A stretch of DNA of 14,128 bases. Source: Spirochaetales bacterium. Lineage in GTDB: Bacteria > Spirochaetota > Spirochaetia > SZUA-6 > DRHE01. Under the pieces are notes generated by a model, which was not told the DNA's origin, made no database searches, and saw nothing but the letters and a program-made list of their open reading frames with translations. Below, piece after piece: positions 1-7,364 of this stretch. The stretch is taken from positions 1-14,128 of the forward strand of contig JAGLQP010000013.1 in NCBI GenBank assembly GCA_023136785.1, in the 5' to 3' direction. The first letter of the stretch is position 1. Every line of letters begins with the position of its first letter. Both the position numbers and the translations under genes were made by a program.

Positions 1-416
1 TGGTGATTCGAACCTTTGCCATGCGCCTGATGCAGATGGGATTCACAGTTCATGTGGTCGGCGAGACCACCACGCCAGCAATAGAAAGAGGGGACATCCT
101 CGTCATCGGCTCAGGCAGCGGGAAAACTCAGAGTCTGGCAGCGATGGCTCGCAAAGCAAAGGCGTTGAAAGTGGAAATCGCATTGGTGACCACGCAGCCT
201 CGATCTTCGATCGGAAAGACGGCGGATCTGAAGGTTCAAATCCGGGCCGTCGCTCTGAAATCATCAGCGGCCTTCAAACCCGCTTCGGTTCAGTCCCGGG
301 GTTCTCTGTTCGAGCAAACCATGTTCATTCTTTTCGAATCGATTGTTCTTCGAATCGCAGAACTCAAAGGTTTGGACACCGAACAAATGCTTTCGAAGCA
401 TGCGAATCTTGAGTAG
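1..416 (+). CDS. hxlB: 6-phospho-3-hexuloisomerase (SIS domain), 5' partial
   Basis: The window opens inside this gene; about 50 N-terminal residues, including the usual GAGRSG loop, lie upstream. What remains reads AMRLMQMGF, then HVVGE, a GSGSGKT phosphosugar-binding loop, SSIGKTADL, RGSLFEQT and the C-terminal KHANLE. This order and the HANLE ending match my recollection of HxlB/PHI proteins such as that of Bacillus subtilis. The family interconverts 3-hexulose 6-phosphate and fructose 6-phosphate in the cytoplasm, in the ribulose monophosphate pathway. Its usual partner, hexulose-phosphate synthase, is not in the window and could lie upstream. A GTG at position 3 should not be taken as the start, because homology continues through it. 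The aldo/keto reductase follows 71 nt downstream on the same strand. A diverged paralogue lies at 3108-3677. The family call is firm; the substrate is less certain. Confidence 0.85.
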   Translation, partial: VIRTFAMRLMQMGFTVHVVGETTTPAIERGDILVIGSGSGKTQSLAAMARKAKALKVEIALVTTQPRSSIGKTADLKVQIRAVALKSSAAFKPASVQSRGSLFEQTMFILFESIVLRIAELKGLDTEQMLSKHANLE

Positions 417-464
417 ACCAATACTCATCACCCGGGTCTCTTGCTTCCGCGGTTGATTCGTTCT

Positions 465-479
465 ACACTGTACGGAGAG
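465..479 (+). promoter_or_regulatory. Shine-Dalgarno and ACACTGTA motif before the reductase gene
   Basis: GGAGAG at 474-479 lies 8 nt before the ATG at 488 and supports that start over the in-frame ATG at 494. Just upstream, TACACTGTA (464-472) is a 9-base odd palindrome. The same ACACTGTA followed by a Shine-Dalgarno occurs before the binding-protein gene (3858-3871). I see no good -35/-10 pair in the 71-nt gap, so the reductase may be co-transcribed with the isomerase. Confidence 0.4.
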
Positions 480-487
480 AGGGGGGG

Positions 488-1504
488 ATGCTTATGAATT
501 ACCGATTCTTTGCAGGCACGGGAGTCAAAGTCTCAGAGCTGGCCATGGGAACTCAGACGTGGGGTTGGGTAGCCGATGAAAAGACATCTCATGAGATCGC
601 CGATCGTTTTGTCGAAGCGGGCGGCAATTTTTTCGACACAGCGAACATTTACAACGACGGAGCGTCGGAGACAATGCTCGGCTCCTGGCTCAAGAAAAAG
701 GGAAACAGAGATCGACTGTTCATTTCATCTAAAGTTTTTTTCTCGGTCGGGGATGGACCAAACCAGTCGGGTCTGTCTCGGAAACATATGCTGCAGTCCG
801 TAGAGGAGAGCCTGGGACGGCTGCAGACTGACTATATTGATTTGTATCAAGCCCACTGCTACGACTACACAGCACGGTTGGAGGAAACCCTTCAGGTCTT
901 CAGCGATCTGGTTACAAGCGGAAAAGTTCGGTTTGTAGGCATTTCCAACTGGCTGCCTTCCCAGCTGATGAAAGGGATACAGATCTGCAGGAACAACCGG
1001 TGGGCACCGATCGTATCACTGCAAGCCGAGTACAGTCTTATCGTTCGTGAGGCCGAGTGGGAACTTCTTCCCCTGTGCCAGGAGGAAAATCTGGGATTCA
1101 TGGCCTGGTCGCCCCTTGCCGGGGGCTGGTTGACCGCGAAGTATCGCCGAGACCGGCCTTCTCCTGAAAACAGCCGGGTCGGCAGGAAAGATCGTTGGGA
1201 CGATCAGCCGGAACAGAGGGCAGGTGAGCTGACCTGGCAGGTTATCGATGCTCTCCTCGATGTAAGCAAGAAATCAGGAAAAACCCCGGCCCAAATCGCG
1301 CTGAATTGGATTCTTCAGCAGTCGGGGAGGGTCGTTCCGATTCTCGGTGCTAGAACTGTAGATCAACTGAAGGACAACATCGGCTGCACCGGCTGGTCTT
1401 TGAATCGGGAAGAGCTTGAGAGCCTGAGTGCCGCCAGCAGTATCGCGCTGCCCTATCCACACAGATTTGTAGCCCGCTACGCCAAGAGATACGATAAGGA
1501 TTAA
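488..1504 (+). CDS. Aldo/keto reductase
   Basis: A 338-residue cytosolic NAD(P)H-dependent oxidoreductase of the (beta/alpha)8 aldo/keto reductase superfamily. The full catalytic tetrad is visible: Asp50 in FFDTANIY, Tyr55, Lys82 in ISSKVF and His123 in YQAHCYD. GASE near residue 59 and the C-terminal ILGARTVDQLKDNI stretch, part of the cofactor-binding end, are also typical, and the length is normal. The family reduces aldehydes and ketones, including sugars, to alcohols or runs the reverse reaction. Position in a sugar-catabolic island suggests a sugar, polyol or carbonyl breakdown product as substrate, but the sequence does not fix it. The gene follows the hexuloisomerase in the same direction and ends 40 nt from the convergent kinase gene. 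The start is chosen from GGAGAG 8 nt upstream. Confidence 0.9.
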   Translation: MLMNYRFFAGTGVKVSELAMGTQTWGWVADEKTSHEIADRFVEAGGNFFDTANIYNDGASETMLGSWLKKKGNRDRLFISSKVFFSVGDGPNQSGLSRKHMLQSVEESLGRLQTDYIDLYQAHCYDYTARLEETLQVFSDLVTSGKVRFVGISNWLPSQLMKGIQICRNNRWAPIVSLQAEYSLIVREAEWELLPLCQEENLGFMAWSPLAGGWLTAKYRRDRPSPENSRVGRKDRWDDQPEQRAGELTWQVIDALLDVSKKSGKTPAQIALNWILQQSGRVVPILGARTVDQLKDNIGCTGWSLNREELESLSAASSIALPYPHRFVARYAKRYDKD

Positions 1505-1524
1505 TGCTGCAGCAATCGGTCTAC

Positions 1525-1541
1525 TTCGCGACAGGGGCGAA
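1525..1541. terminator. Weak hairpin between convergent genes
   Basis: TTCGC (1525-1529) and GCGAA (1537-1541) form a 5-bp stem with a 7-nt loop in the 40-nt gap between the reductase and the oppositely oriented kinase. Neither side has a proper U tract, so termination here is only a guess from position. Confidence 0.2.
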
Positions 1542-1544
1542 AAA

Positions 1545-3077
1545 TCAGGACTGCATCTTTTCGAAAACCGGGCACAAAACTTCGTAGACAGTGTTGAACA
1601 GCTGAAACAGGTTGTCGTAGCGGTTGAGGACCTGCTCATCAGCGCTCGGTTCCTCAATAAACTCGATGGGGTTTAGCTTTTCAATAATACTGAAGTTCTC
1701 GAAAAGACCGACGCCAACACCGCCAACGACTGCGGCACCGAGCGTGGTGGCGCCCTCCCGGAGCTCCGGCACCCGAAGCGATTCCCGAAAAACATTGGCG
1801 AAGATCTGTCTCCAGAGCTGCGATTCCGCCCCTCCGCCGATTATCCTCATCTCTTCTATACAAGTACCCTGGGACCGCAAAGCATCTCTGATGATTTTCA
1901 GATTGTAGCTTACTCCCTCCATAACGGCCCGGATCATATCAGCGCGGCTGTGACTGGCAGTCAACCCCACGAACGCTCCCCGGGCCGTAGGGTTCCACCG
2001 CGGACTGCGCTCACCTCTGAGATAGGGTAAGAAGATGAGATTCCCCGCCCCCGCTGGCGAGGTTTCGGCTTGCCGGCTCATATAGTCGTAGGCGCTTTGC
2101 CCGCTGAGCTCTGCCATCACTCTCTCAACCGCACAAATAGTATTCTTTAGCCACTGAAATGAGCCTCCGCCCATCTGCATGGTGCCGTACACATAGATCA
2201 GATTCGGGTCTACTGAGCAGATGTTGAACAGCACCATACCGGGATCGACCACCACATCCCGACTGGCTGCACTCACCCAGGAAGAGGTTCCCAGATAGAT
2301 ATAGGCGTTCCCCTCCCTGTATACGCCCGCGCCGAGGTTACCGCAGGGACCGTCTCCCGCGCCGATGATAACTGGAGTACCCTCGACCAAACCGCTCTCC
2401 CTGGCAGCCGGCCGGTTCACCGTTCCGGGGCTGTCCGTAGAAGGTCGGATCTCCGGGAGCTTGTCCTCGTCAACTCCGGCGAGCTCTAGAACCTCTTCAG
2501 ACCAGTTACGGTTGGGCATATCCAGCGCCGCCGTTCCGGAAGCATCGGAATAGTCTGTGACGAACGTACCGGTGAGCCGGCATACCAGGTAATCTTTGGG
2601 TTGAAGGAACTTGTAGGTTCTCTTGTACACCTCAGGCTCGTTGTCCTTGAGCCACATGAGCTTGGGCAGGGCATATGTTGGGTATATCTTGTTACCAGTG
2701 ATCCGATAATAATTCGCCTCGTCGATCCGTTCATGCATCCGTATGGTCTGCGCAGTGCTTCTGCGATCAGCCCAAATGATGCAATCCCGCAGAGCGGATC
2801 CGCTGCGCTCAACAGGCAGGCAAGCCATCATTTGCCCGCTGAAGCTCACCACGGCGATATCCCGCCCGTGAATACCGTGTTTTTCTATCAGCGCTCTGGT
2901 TGTCTTGCAAAACCCGGACCACCAGGCCTCGGGATCCTGCTCCGCCCAGGTCTCCCGGTATGAACGAACCTGATATTCCTCGAACAGCGCATCGATCTGA
3001 ATTCCCTGGTCGGAGTAGAGTGCGGCTTTCAAACCCCCAGTTCCCAGGTCATAAGCCAGTATGCAGTTTTTCGGCAT
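1545..3077 (-). CDS. FGGY-family carbohydrate kinase (xylulokinase-like), copy 1
   Basis: A 510-residue ATP-dependent sugar kinase of normal FGGY length. Visible landmarks are the N-terminal phosphate loop DLGTGGLKA (residues 10-18), SGQMM (80-84), IWADRRS (101-107), the catalytic-base motif GAGDGP with Asp242, GTSSW (263-267), GGGSFQW, YLRGERSPRWNP and the adenosine-binding IIGGGAESQLW. The xylulokinase-like pattern suggests phosphorylation of a ketose or polyol in the cytoplasm, but specificity within FGGY cannot be read from motifs. AGAGGG (3084-3089 on the minus strand) lies 6 nt before the ATG. The gene is 30 nt downstream of the SIS isomerase, almost certainly in one operon. It is a clear paralogue of the kinase at 8630-10159: both share WAEQDPE, SGQMM, NEPEVYKRT, KDYLVCRLTG, TDYSDASG and GGGSFQW. 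Confidence 0.9.
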   Translation of the reverse strand: MPKNCILAYDLGTGGLKAALYSDQGIQIDALFEEYQVRSYRETWAEQDPEAWWSGFCKTTRALIEKHGIHGRDIAVVSFSGQMMACLPVERSGSALRDCIIWADRRSTAQTIRMHERIDEANYYRITGNKIYPTYALPKLMWLKDNEPEVYKRTYKFLQPKDYLVCRLTGTFVTDYSDASGTAALDMPNRNWSEEVLELAGVDEDKLPEIRPSTDSPGTVNRPAARESGLVEGTPVIIGAGDGPCGNLGAGVYREGNAYIYLGTSSWVSAASRDVVVDPGMVLFNICSVDPNLIYVYGTMQMGGGSFQWLKNTICAVERVMAELSGQSAYDYMSRQAETSPAGAGNLIFLPYLRGERSPRWNPTARGAFVGLTASHSRADMIRAVMEGVSYNLKIIRDALRSQGTCIEEMRIIGGGAESQLWRQIFANVFRESLRVPELREGATTLGAAVVGGVGVGLFENFSIIEKLNPIEFIEEPSADEQVLNRYDNLFQLFNTVYEVLCPVFEKMQS

Positions 3078-3107
3078 GATGTGCCCTCTTTCCTCAGAAG
3101 AAGCGTC

Positions 3108-3677
3108 TTATTCCAGGTTGCGGTGACGGCTGCTCACAGCAGTTTCGTCGAGCTCGAGCTCCTTCATGAGCATCAAGGCAATGATATCCTGCAAGATCCA
3201 CAGGCAGAGCTCGAACTGTGAGCCCATCGGTAGGACAGAAGTCCAGGTCGAACGGTCTGTCTTGAACGTCTGTGCGGGGAGCGTCAGAATAACGTCGGCG
3301 AGACCGGCGATCTTTCCTTTTGGATTTGCCGTTATAGTTGCCACCGTGGCACCGAATGATCTTGCCTGGGAGACCAGATTGCATGTAGACATCGAGCCGC
3401 CGGATCCGGAATTGGCGATCAGCAGATCGGCCTTACCGATCCCCGGTGTGGTATCGTCCGGGATCCAGTGTGTGGTTTTTCCCAGCTGCGCCAGCCGCAT
3501 GGCTAGGGCGCGCGTAGCGGTGCCGACCCGGCCGGCACCGAAGAGAAAAACCCTTTCTGCTTTCACGATAGCGCCTACCAGTGACTCCACCTCCCGCTGT
3601 TTGACCTGGCTCAGCACCGTTTCTATCTCTCGAATCAAGGTGGGAAGAATGCTACCAATCGACGGGTCAGTAATCAT
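3108..3677 (-). CDS. SIS-domain phosphosugar isomerase, hexuloisomerase-like (diverged)
   Basis: A 189-residue single SIS domain, the usual size for 6-phospho-3-hexuloisomerases. It has FGAGRVG (residues 46-52), AMRLAQLGK, DDTTPGIGKADLL, the loop NSGSGGSMST (89-98), GKIAGLADV, PMGSQFE and the ending SSRHRNLE. The framework matches the HxlB-like protein at the window start, but several conserved positions differ: HWIPDD replaces HVVGE, GGS replaces GKT in the sugar-phosphate loop, and RHRNLE replaces KHANLE. A changed phosphosugar substrate is therefore possible. It is first gene of a minus-strand operon with the FGGY kinase and divergent from the ABC transporter. I see no Shine-Dalgarno before the ATG, and the predicted transcript would start only about 4 nt upstream, so the message may be nearly leaderless. 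No better in-frame start is apparent. Confidence 0.8.
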   Translation of the reverse strand: MITDPSIGSILPTLIREIETVLSQVKQREVESLVGAIVKAERVFLFGAGRVGTATRALAMRLAQLGKTTHWIPDDTTPGIGKADLLIANSGSGGSMSTCNLVSQARSFGATVATITANPKGKIAGLADVILTLPAQTFKTDRSTWTSVLPMGSQFELCLWILQDIIALMLMKELELDETAVSSRHRNLE

Positions 3678-3687
3678 GGTAAGACAA

Positions 3688-3715
3688 AGTCTAGAGCACG
3701 GCTCTGATTTGTCAA
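3688..3715 (-). promoter_or_regulatory. Promoter of the SIS/kinase operon with embedded inverted repeat
   Basis: On the minus strand, TTGACA (3710-3715) and TAGACT (3688-3693) are separated by 16 nt, a good sigma-70 match. A second TTGACT overlaps just upstream (TTGACTTGACAA). AGAGC/GCTCT (3693-3697 and 3701-3705) is a 5-bp inverted repeat across the -10 end of the spacer, a plausible repressor site. The predicted start is near 3681, very close to the ATG at 3677. Confidence 0.55.
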
Positions 3716-3815
3716 GTCAACCTGGAGCGCGCTATGATTAGTTCCCGAAACGGATTTTTTAGGGCCATAGAAGGGTGAAGATCGTTGCTACCAACTAAAT
3801 ATAGTGAATAAATTC

Positions 3816-3843
3816 TTGACATCCGGCACCAACAGTTTACAAT
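3816..3843 (+). promoter_or_regulatory. Promoter of the ABC transporter operon
   Basis: TTGACA (3816-3821) and TACAAT (3838-3843) with a 16-nt spacer give a near-consensus sigma-70 promoter. An A/T-rich stretch (about 3794-3815) upstream could act as an UP element. The expected start is near 3850, about 30 nt before the ATG at 3880. The rest of the 202-nt divergent gap holds no further gene. Confidence 0.7.
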
Positions 3844-3845
3844 TA

Positions 3846-3864
3846 ACAGTGTACATCACACTGT
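3846..3864 (+). promoter_or_regulatory. Inverted repeat over the transcription start (candidate operator)
   Basis: ACAGTGT (3846-3852) and ACACTGT (3858-3864) are perfect 7-bp inverted arms around ACATC. The site begins just after the -10 box, spans the predicted start and abuts the Shine-Dalgarno, where a repressor would block transcription. As RNA it could also form a small hairpin beside the ribosome site. Which protein binds it is unknown, and no regulator gene was recognised nearby. Confidence 0.55.
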
Positions 3865-3871
3865 AAGGAGG
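3865..3871 (+). promoter_or_regulatory. Shine-Dalgarno deciding the binding-protein start
   Basis: AAGGAGG lies 8 nt before the ATG at 3880. An in-frame GTG at 3871 overlaps this element and so cannot be the start. Translation from 3880 also gives a clean lipoprotein signal peptide. Confidence 0.85.
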
Positions 3872-3879
3872 TGTATTTT

Positions 3880-5406
3880 ATGTACAAAAAAGTAACACTC
3901 ATTTCTGTGCTGCTACTTCTGCCGTTGCTCCTATTTGTAGGGTGCAAGGAGGAAGAAGCGGCTGAGGTAGAGACAGTCTCGATGGAGAAACCCGACTTCT
4001 CGGGGAGGACCCTGAGCATCCTGGTCAACGACACCCATGTTCAGGTTGTCGACGCCTGGAAGCCTCTCTGGGAGCGGGAGACGGGCGGCAAGATCAATGT
4101 CATCCTGGTGCCCTACGCCGGCATAAGCGACAAGCTTTGGATCGATTTCAGGACCCAGACCGGTGCCATCGACTGCGCTGCTATCCCATCTAGCTGGTTG
4201 GGGGATATGGCCGGCGGTGGTCACGTGGTGGAGGTGGATCCCCTGATCGAGAAGTGGGGATATCCCGACTGGGACGACGCCCTGCCCGCGGTCAAGGTGA
4301 TCACCGGATGGGCCGGCAAGACCATGGCCTTTCCCTACGACGGGGACAACCACATGACCTACTACCGCAAGGACGCCCTCGAAGTTCCCGAGTACCAGGC
4401 CAAATTCAAGGCTAAGTACGGCTACGACTACCACATGCCGCCTAAGGACTGGGACGAGGTACGGGACATCGCCGAGTTCTTCAACGGCTGGGACTGGGAC
4501 GGCGACGGAGAGATCGAGTACGGCGTTTCCTTCATCGCCCAGCAGAAGACCCAGGCCATGTGGGAGGTGCTCAACCTGGTCGCCCAGTACGCCACTATCG
4601 CCGGCGAACCGAGCAACACGACCTCGAATATCTTCTTCAACTCCGATACCATGGAACCCCTGGTAAACACCCCGGGCTGGATCGAGGCCTTCAGGAGAAT
4701 CGGAGAGCTGACCCAATGGGCTCCGCCGGGGCTGCTGGGCTACGGCTACTCCGAGTTCCGCTACGCCTACGTGTCCGGCAACGCCTGTTTGGGCTTTGAC
4801 TGGGGCGACGTGGGCATCATGGAGCAGTACCCGGACGAGTATGGCTCCGAGGTCAAAGGACTGCTCGGATACGGGCCCCTTCCCGGCGCCAAAAAGTACT
4901 GGGATCACGTGAACAACAAGTGGGTGGAGAAGGAGCACCAGGTCAATTTCCTCAACTTCGGCGGCTGGGTCTGGATCATCTCCAAGTACTCCAAGAACGT
5001 GGACATGTCCTACCACTGGATCACCTACATCACCAACCCGGAACGCAGTCTGCTCGATGCCTGCGGCATCCACGGCTACACCGGGGTGAATCCCTGGCGG
5101 AAATCCCACTTCGATCCCGCCGTGCTCGGATTGTGGAAGCGCGGCGGCTGGGATGAAGGGGCTGCCAAGGGCTACGCCAAGGGCATCCTGGACATCCTAA
5201 CCGATCCCTACGCCGTCACCGACCTCAGGATTCCCGGGGGTGAGAGGTACTACGACGCCCTCGATATGCGCCTGGCCGAAGTGCTGGCCGGCAAATCCAC
5301 GGCGGAAAAGGCCTGCCAGTCATTGTACGATGATTGGGTCAAGATCACCGATGAGTACGGCAAGGAGGATCAGAAGAGGTACTATCTGGAGTCTCTCGGG
5401 CTGTAG
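3880..5406 (+). CDS. Sugar ABC transporter substrate-binding lipoprotein (CUT1 family)
   Basis: A 508-residue extracellular solute-binding protein. The N terminus MYKK is followed by a hydrophobic stretch (residues 5-20) and LFVGC, with Cys22 as the predicted lipidated residue. Phe at -3 is unusual outside spirochaete-like lipoboxes. The mature part is acidic at first and then shows family 1 features, such as FPYDGDNHMTYYRKDAL (151-167) and PPKDWDEVRDIAEFFN (187-202). DWDGDGEIEYG (205-215) looks like a calcium-binding EF-hand-type loop, which occurs in some sugar-binding proteins. Many Trp and Tyr residues fit carbohydrate stacking. At about 508 residues it is long for the family, which usually runs to 400-450. 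It is first gene of the operon with two permeases and should deliver the substrate to them at the outer face of the membrane. The substrate cannot be named. Confidence 0.92.
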   Translation: MYKKVTLISVLLLLPLLLFVGCKEEEAAEVETVSMEKPDFSGRTLSILVNDTHVQVVDAWKPLWERETGGKINVILVPYAGISDKLWIDFRTQTGAIDCAAIPSSWLGDMAGGGHVVEVDPLIEKWGYPDWDDALPAVKVITGWAGKTMAFPYDGDNHMTYYRKDALEVPEYQAKFKAKYGYDYHMPPKDWDEVRDIAEFFNGWDWDGDGEIEYGVSFIAQQKTQAMWEVLNLVAQYATIAGEPSNTTSNIFFNSDTMEPLVNTPGWIEAFRRIGELTQWAPPGLLGYGYSEFRYAYVSGNACLGFDWGDVGIMEQYPDEYGSEVKGLLGYGPLPGAKKYWDHVNNKWVEKEHQVNFLNFGGWVWIISKYSKNVDMSYHWITYITNPERSLLDACGIHGYTGVNPWRKSHFDPAVLGLWKRGGWDEGAAKGYAKGILDILTDPYAVTDLRIPGGERYYDALDMRLAEVLAGKSTAEKACQSLYDDWVKITDEYGKEDQKRYYLESLGL

Positions 5407-5439
5407 GAATCGAGGCCGAACGATTACCGAATACATGTA

Positions 5440-5471
5440 TGCGCCATTCCTGCCACAGCGGGGATGGCGCA
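5440..5471 (+). repeat. Stem-loop between binding-protein and permease genes
   Basis: TGCGCCATTCCT (5440-5451) pairs with GGGGATGGCGCA (5460-5471) around an 8-nt loop, giving 12 pairs of which 2 are G-U. The sequence after it (tgcttctct) is only weakly T-rich, so this is probably not a full terminator. Stem-loops at this place in sugar ABC operons protect the binding-protein message or let only part of transcription continue, giving more binding protein than permease. The palindrome ATACATGTAT (5431-5440) lies immediately before it. Confidence 0.7.
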
Positions 5472-5540
5472 TGCTTCTCTATTGGCAACCCTAGAGTGAT
5501 AGGCGGGATTGTCTTTACCTGCCGGAAAGGAGCGGATCCG

Positions 5541-6422
5541 GTGATTCTCAAGCCGGCGCTACGTAAAGAGCTTGTGAAATGGGGCTTTCTGCTTCCCTGC
5601 CTGGTTTTCATGATGCTGATGGCCGTGTTTCCCCTGGGCTGGTCCCTGTCCCTGTCGTTCACAAAATGGCTGGGCACCATCATGGCCAAACCCCAATGGC
5701 ACGGTTTGAATAACTTCAGGGATATTATCTTCAGTGACCCCCGTTTCTGGGCGGATCTTGGCTTTACGATGCGCTTCGTTGCCATGGCCGTGACTCTCGA
5801 GCTGGGCATCGGACTGGGTCTGGCTCACCTGCTCCACGAGCCCTTCCGGGGGTACAGATTCTTCCGCGTTCTCTTTCTCATTCCCATGGCCTGTCCGCCT
5901 ATTGCGGTGGCCTTTATATGGAAGATGATGGTTCACCCGGACGTGGGCATCATCAACTCCATGATCAGTGCGGTCGGCCTGGCCAAGGTCAAATGGACCA
6001 CTTCCACCATCGTAGCTCCATTTACGATCGTGATGGTCGATGTCTGGGAGTGGACCCCGTTCATGTTTCTGGCCCTTCTGGCCGCCTACCAGGCTCTACC
6101 CGAGGAGGTGTACCAGGCTGCGGCGATTGACGGTGCCAGCAAAGGGCAGATGTTTCGCCGTATCACCCTGCCCCTGATATCACCGCTGATCCTCACCATC
6201 GTTTTAATCCGCACCATCGATGCCTTCAAGCTCTTCGAGCTGGTTTTCGGCATTACCAGTGCGGGACCTGCCAATTCCACCGAGGCGTTGTCCTACTACA
6301 TCTACCTCACCGGGATCAAGTGGTTCAACCTTGGAAAAGGAGCGGCCATGTCCTGGGTCTTCCTGATCATCCTGTTGAGCATCTCCATGTTTCTGCTATC
6401 CCGTTTCCGGAAGAGGGATTAG
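5541..6422 (+). CDS. Sugar ABC transporter permease, MalF/UgpA type
   Basis: A 293-residue inner-membrane permease with about six hydrophobic segments, the first at residues 14-37 (FGG-like start: WGFLLPCLVFMMLMAVFPLGW). The cytoplasmic EAA loop is clear at 189-213, EVYQAAAIDGASKGQMFRRI followed by TLPLI, with the conserved Gly199; this helix docks on the ATPase subunit. I chose GTG 5541 as start because AAAGGAG (5526-5532) lies 8 nt upstream and the membrane segment then begins at a normal place. A longer open frame from ATG 5439 would add 34 residues read through the stem-loop and lacks a ribosome site. It should form a heterodimeric channel with the next gene product. Confidence 0.92.
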   Translation: MILKPALRKELVKWGFLLPCLVFMMLMAVFPLGWSLSLSFTKWLGTIMAKPQWHGLNNFRDIIFSDPRFWADLGFTMRFVAMAVTLELGIGLGLAHLLHEPFRGYRFFRVLFLIPMACPPIAVAFIWKMMVHPDVGIINSMISAVGLAKVKWTTSTIVAPFTIVMVDVWEWTPFMFLALLAAYQALPEEVYQAAAIDGASKGQMFRRITLPLISPLILTIVLIRTIDAFKLFELVFGITSAGPANSTEALSYYIYLTGIKWFNLGKGAAMSWVFLIILLSISMFLLSRFRKRD

Positions 6423-6468
6423 GCATGAGGGTCCACCAACCGCTTGAAACAAACCAAGGAGGACGCTG

Positions 6469-7335
6469 ATGCGCAGCGGCAGTTCCATCATTCACAGACG
6501 CTCCACCGGCGGCTGGATTCTTTTATGGGTTGTCCTCTTCGCGTTTTCTCTCTGGACGATTTTCCCATTGTTTTGGGCTGTGGTCACATCGTTCAAATTC
6601 ACCGGTGACGCCTACGATCCCACCTTCATCCCCTGGGTGCAGTTCAAGCCCACCCTCCAGGGCTGGCGCTTCGTGCTCATTACCGCCGGAGAGCGCACCT
6701 TCCGGTCTTTGAAAAACTCGATCGTCATCGCCTTCTTTTCCAGTGCCGCCGTGCTCTTTCTTGGTTCAATGGCCGGGTACGCCCTGGCCCGCTTCGTGTT
6801 CAGGAAGTGGAAAAACAAGGATATCGCCGTCTGGATTCTCTCCAACCGCATGTTCCCTCCGGTGGCTGTTCTGATTCCCTACTTTCTGATCATGCGCACC
6901 CTCCGGCTGCTCGACAATCCTCTTTCCATCATCATCGCCCACACGATCCTCAATCTTCCATTGGGAGTGTGGCTGATGATCGATTTCTTCAGGGACCTGC
7001 CCAGGGATCTGGACGATGCGGCACTCATCGACGGCTGTTCGTTCATGGGGGCTTTCTTCCGTATTGCCCTTCCCCTGGTCGCCCCCGGTTTGGTGGCCGT
7101 GTTCGTTCTCTCTTTCATCTTCTCCTGGAACGAGTTCATCTTCGTGCTGGTACTGGGTTTCAACAAGGCGATCACCATCCCGATCACGATTGCCGGAGCG
7201 CTGACCACCAAAGGTCTCGAGTTCTGGAAGGTGGCTACCATGTCCCTGATCGGCGTGATTCCCGTGGTGCTGCTGGCTACTTTTATTTCGCGATTTCTCA
7301 TTCGCGGCCTTACCATGGGAGCGATCAAGGAATAA
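6469..7335 (+). CDS. Sugar ABC transporter permease, MalG/UgpE type
   Basis: A 288-residue inner-membrane permease, the usual length for the MalG side of CUT1 systems. A basic N terminus (IIHRRS) precedes a first membrane segment at residues 15-40, and LGSMAGYALARF (98-109) is a common family motif. The EAA loop is at 180-203, DLDDAALIDGCSFMGAFFRI then ALP, with the conserved Gly189. AAGGAGG (6456-6462) lies 6 nt before the ATG and 46 nt separate it from the MalF-type gene. No ATP-binding subunit follows or occurs elsewhere in the window. Such orphan transporters commonly share an MsmK/MalK-type ATPase encoded elsewhere, which is inferred here. Confidence 0.93.
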   Translation: MRSGSSIIHRRSTGGWILLWVVLFAFSLWTIFPLFWAVVTSFKFTGDAYDPTFIPWVQFKPTLQGWRFVLITAGERTFRSLKNSIVIAFFSSAAVLFLGSMAGYALARFVFRKWKNKDIAVWILSNRMFPPVAVLIPYFLIMRTLRLLDNPLSIIIAHTILNLPLGVWLMIDFFRDLPRDLDDAALIDGCSFMGAFFRIALPLVAPGLVAVFVLSFIFSWNEFIFVLVLGFNKAITIPITIAGALTTKGLEFWKVATMSLIGVIPVVLLATFISRFLIRGLTMGAIKE

Positions 7336-7364
7336 ATCTTTTTAATTGGATAGAGGCAGCCAGA

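Noticed and set aside
3931..5109. 392-codon open frame on the minus strand inside the binding-protein gene
   Set aside because: It is a mirror of a strongly coding, GC-biased frame. Its translation is a Val/Gly/His/Asp-rich low-complexity product without recognisable domains or a ribosome site, and the plus-strand lipoprotein is certain.
5439..5540. 34-residue N-terminal extension of the first permease
   Set aside because: It reads through the stem-loop, has no ribosome site, and would place an odd Cys-rich segment before the first membrane helix; GTG 5541 has AAAGGAG 8 nt upstream.
6807..7364. Upstream extension of the small protein's frame through the second permease gene
   Set aside because: It overlaps a certain permease gene and gives a His/Arg/Pro/Ser-rich product typical of a shifted frame. 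The ribosome site supports a start at 7365.
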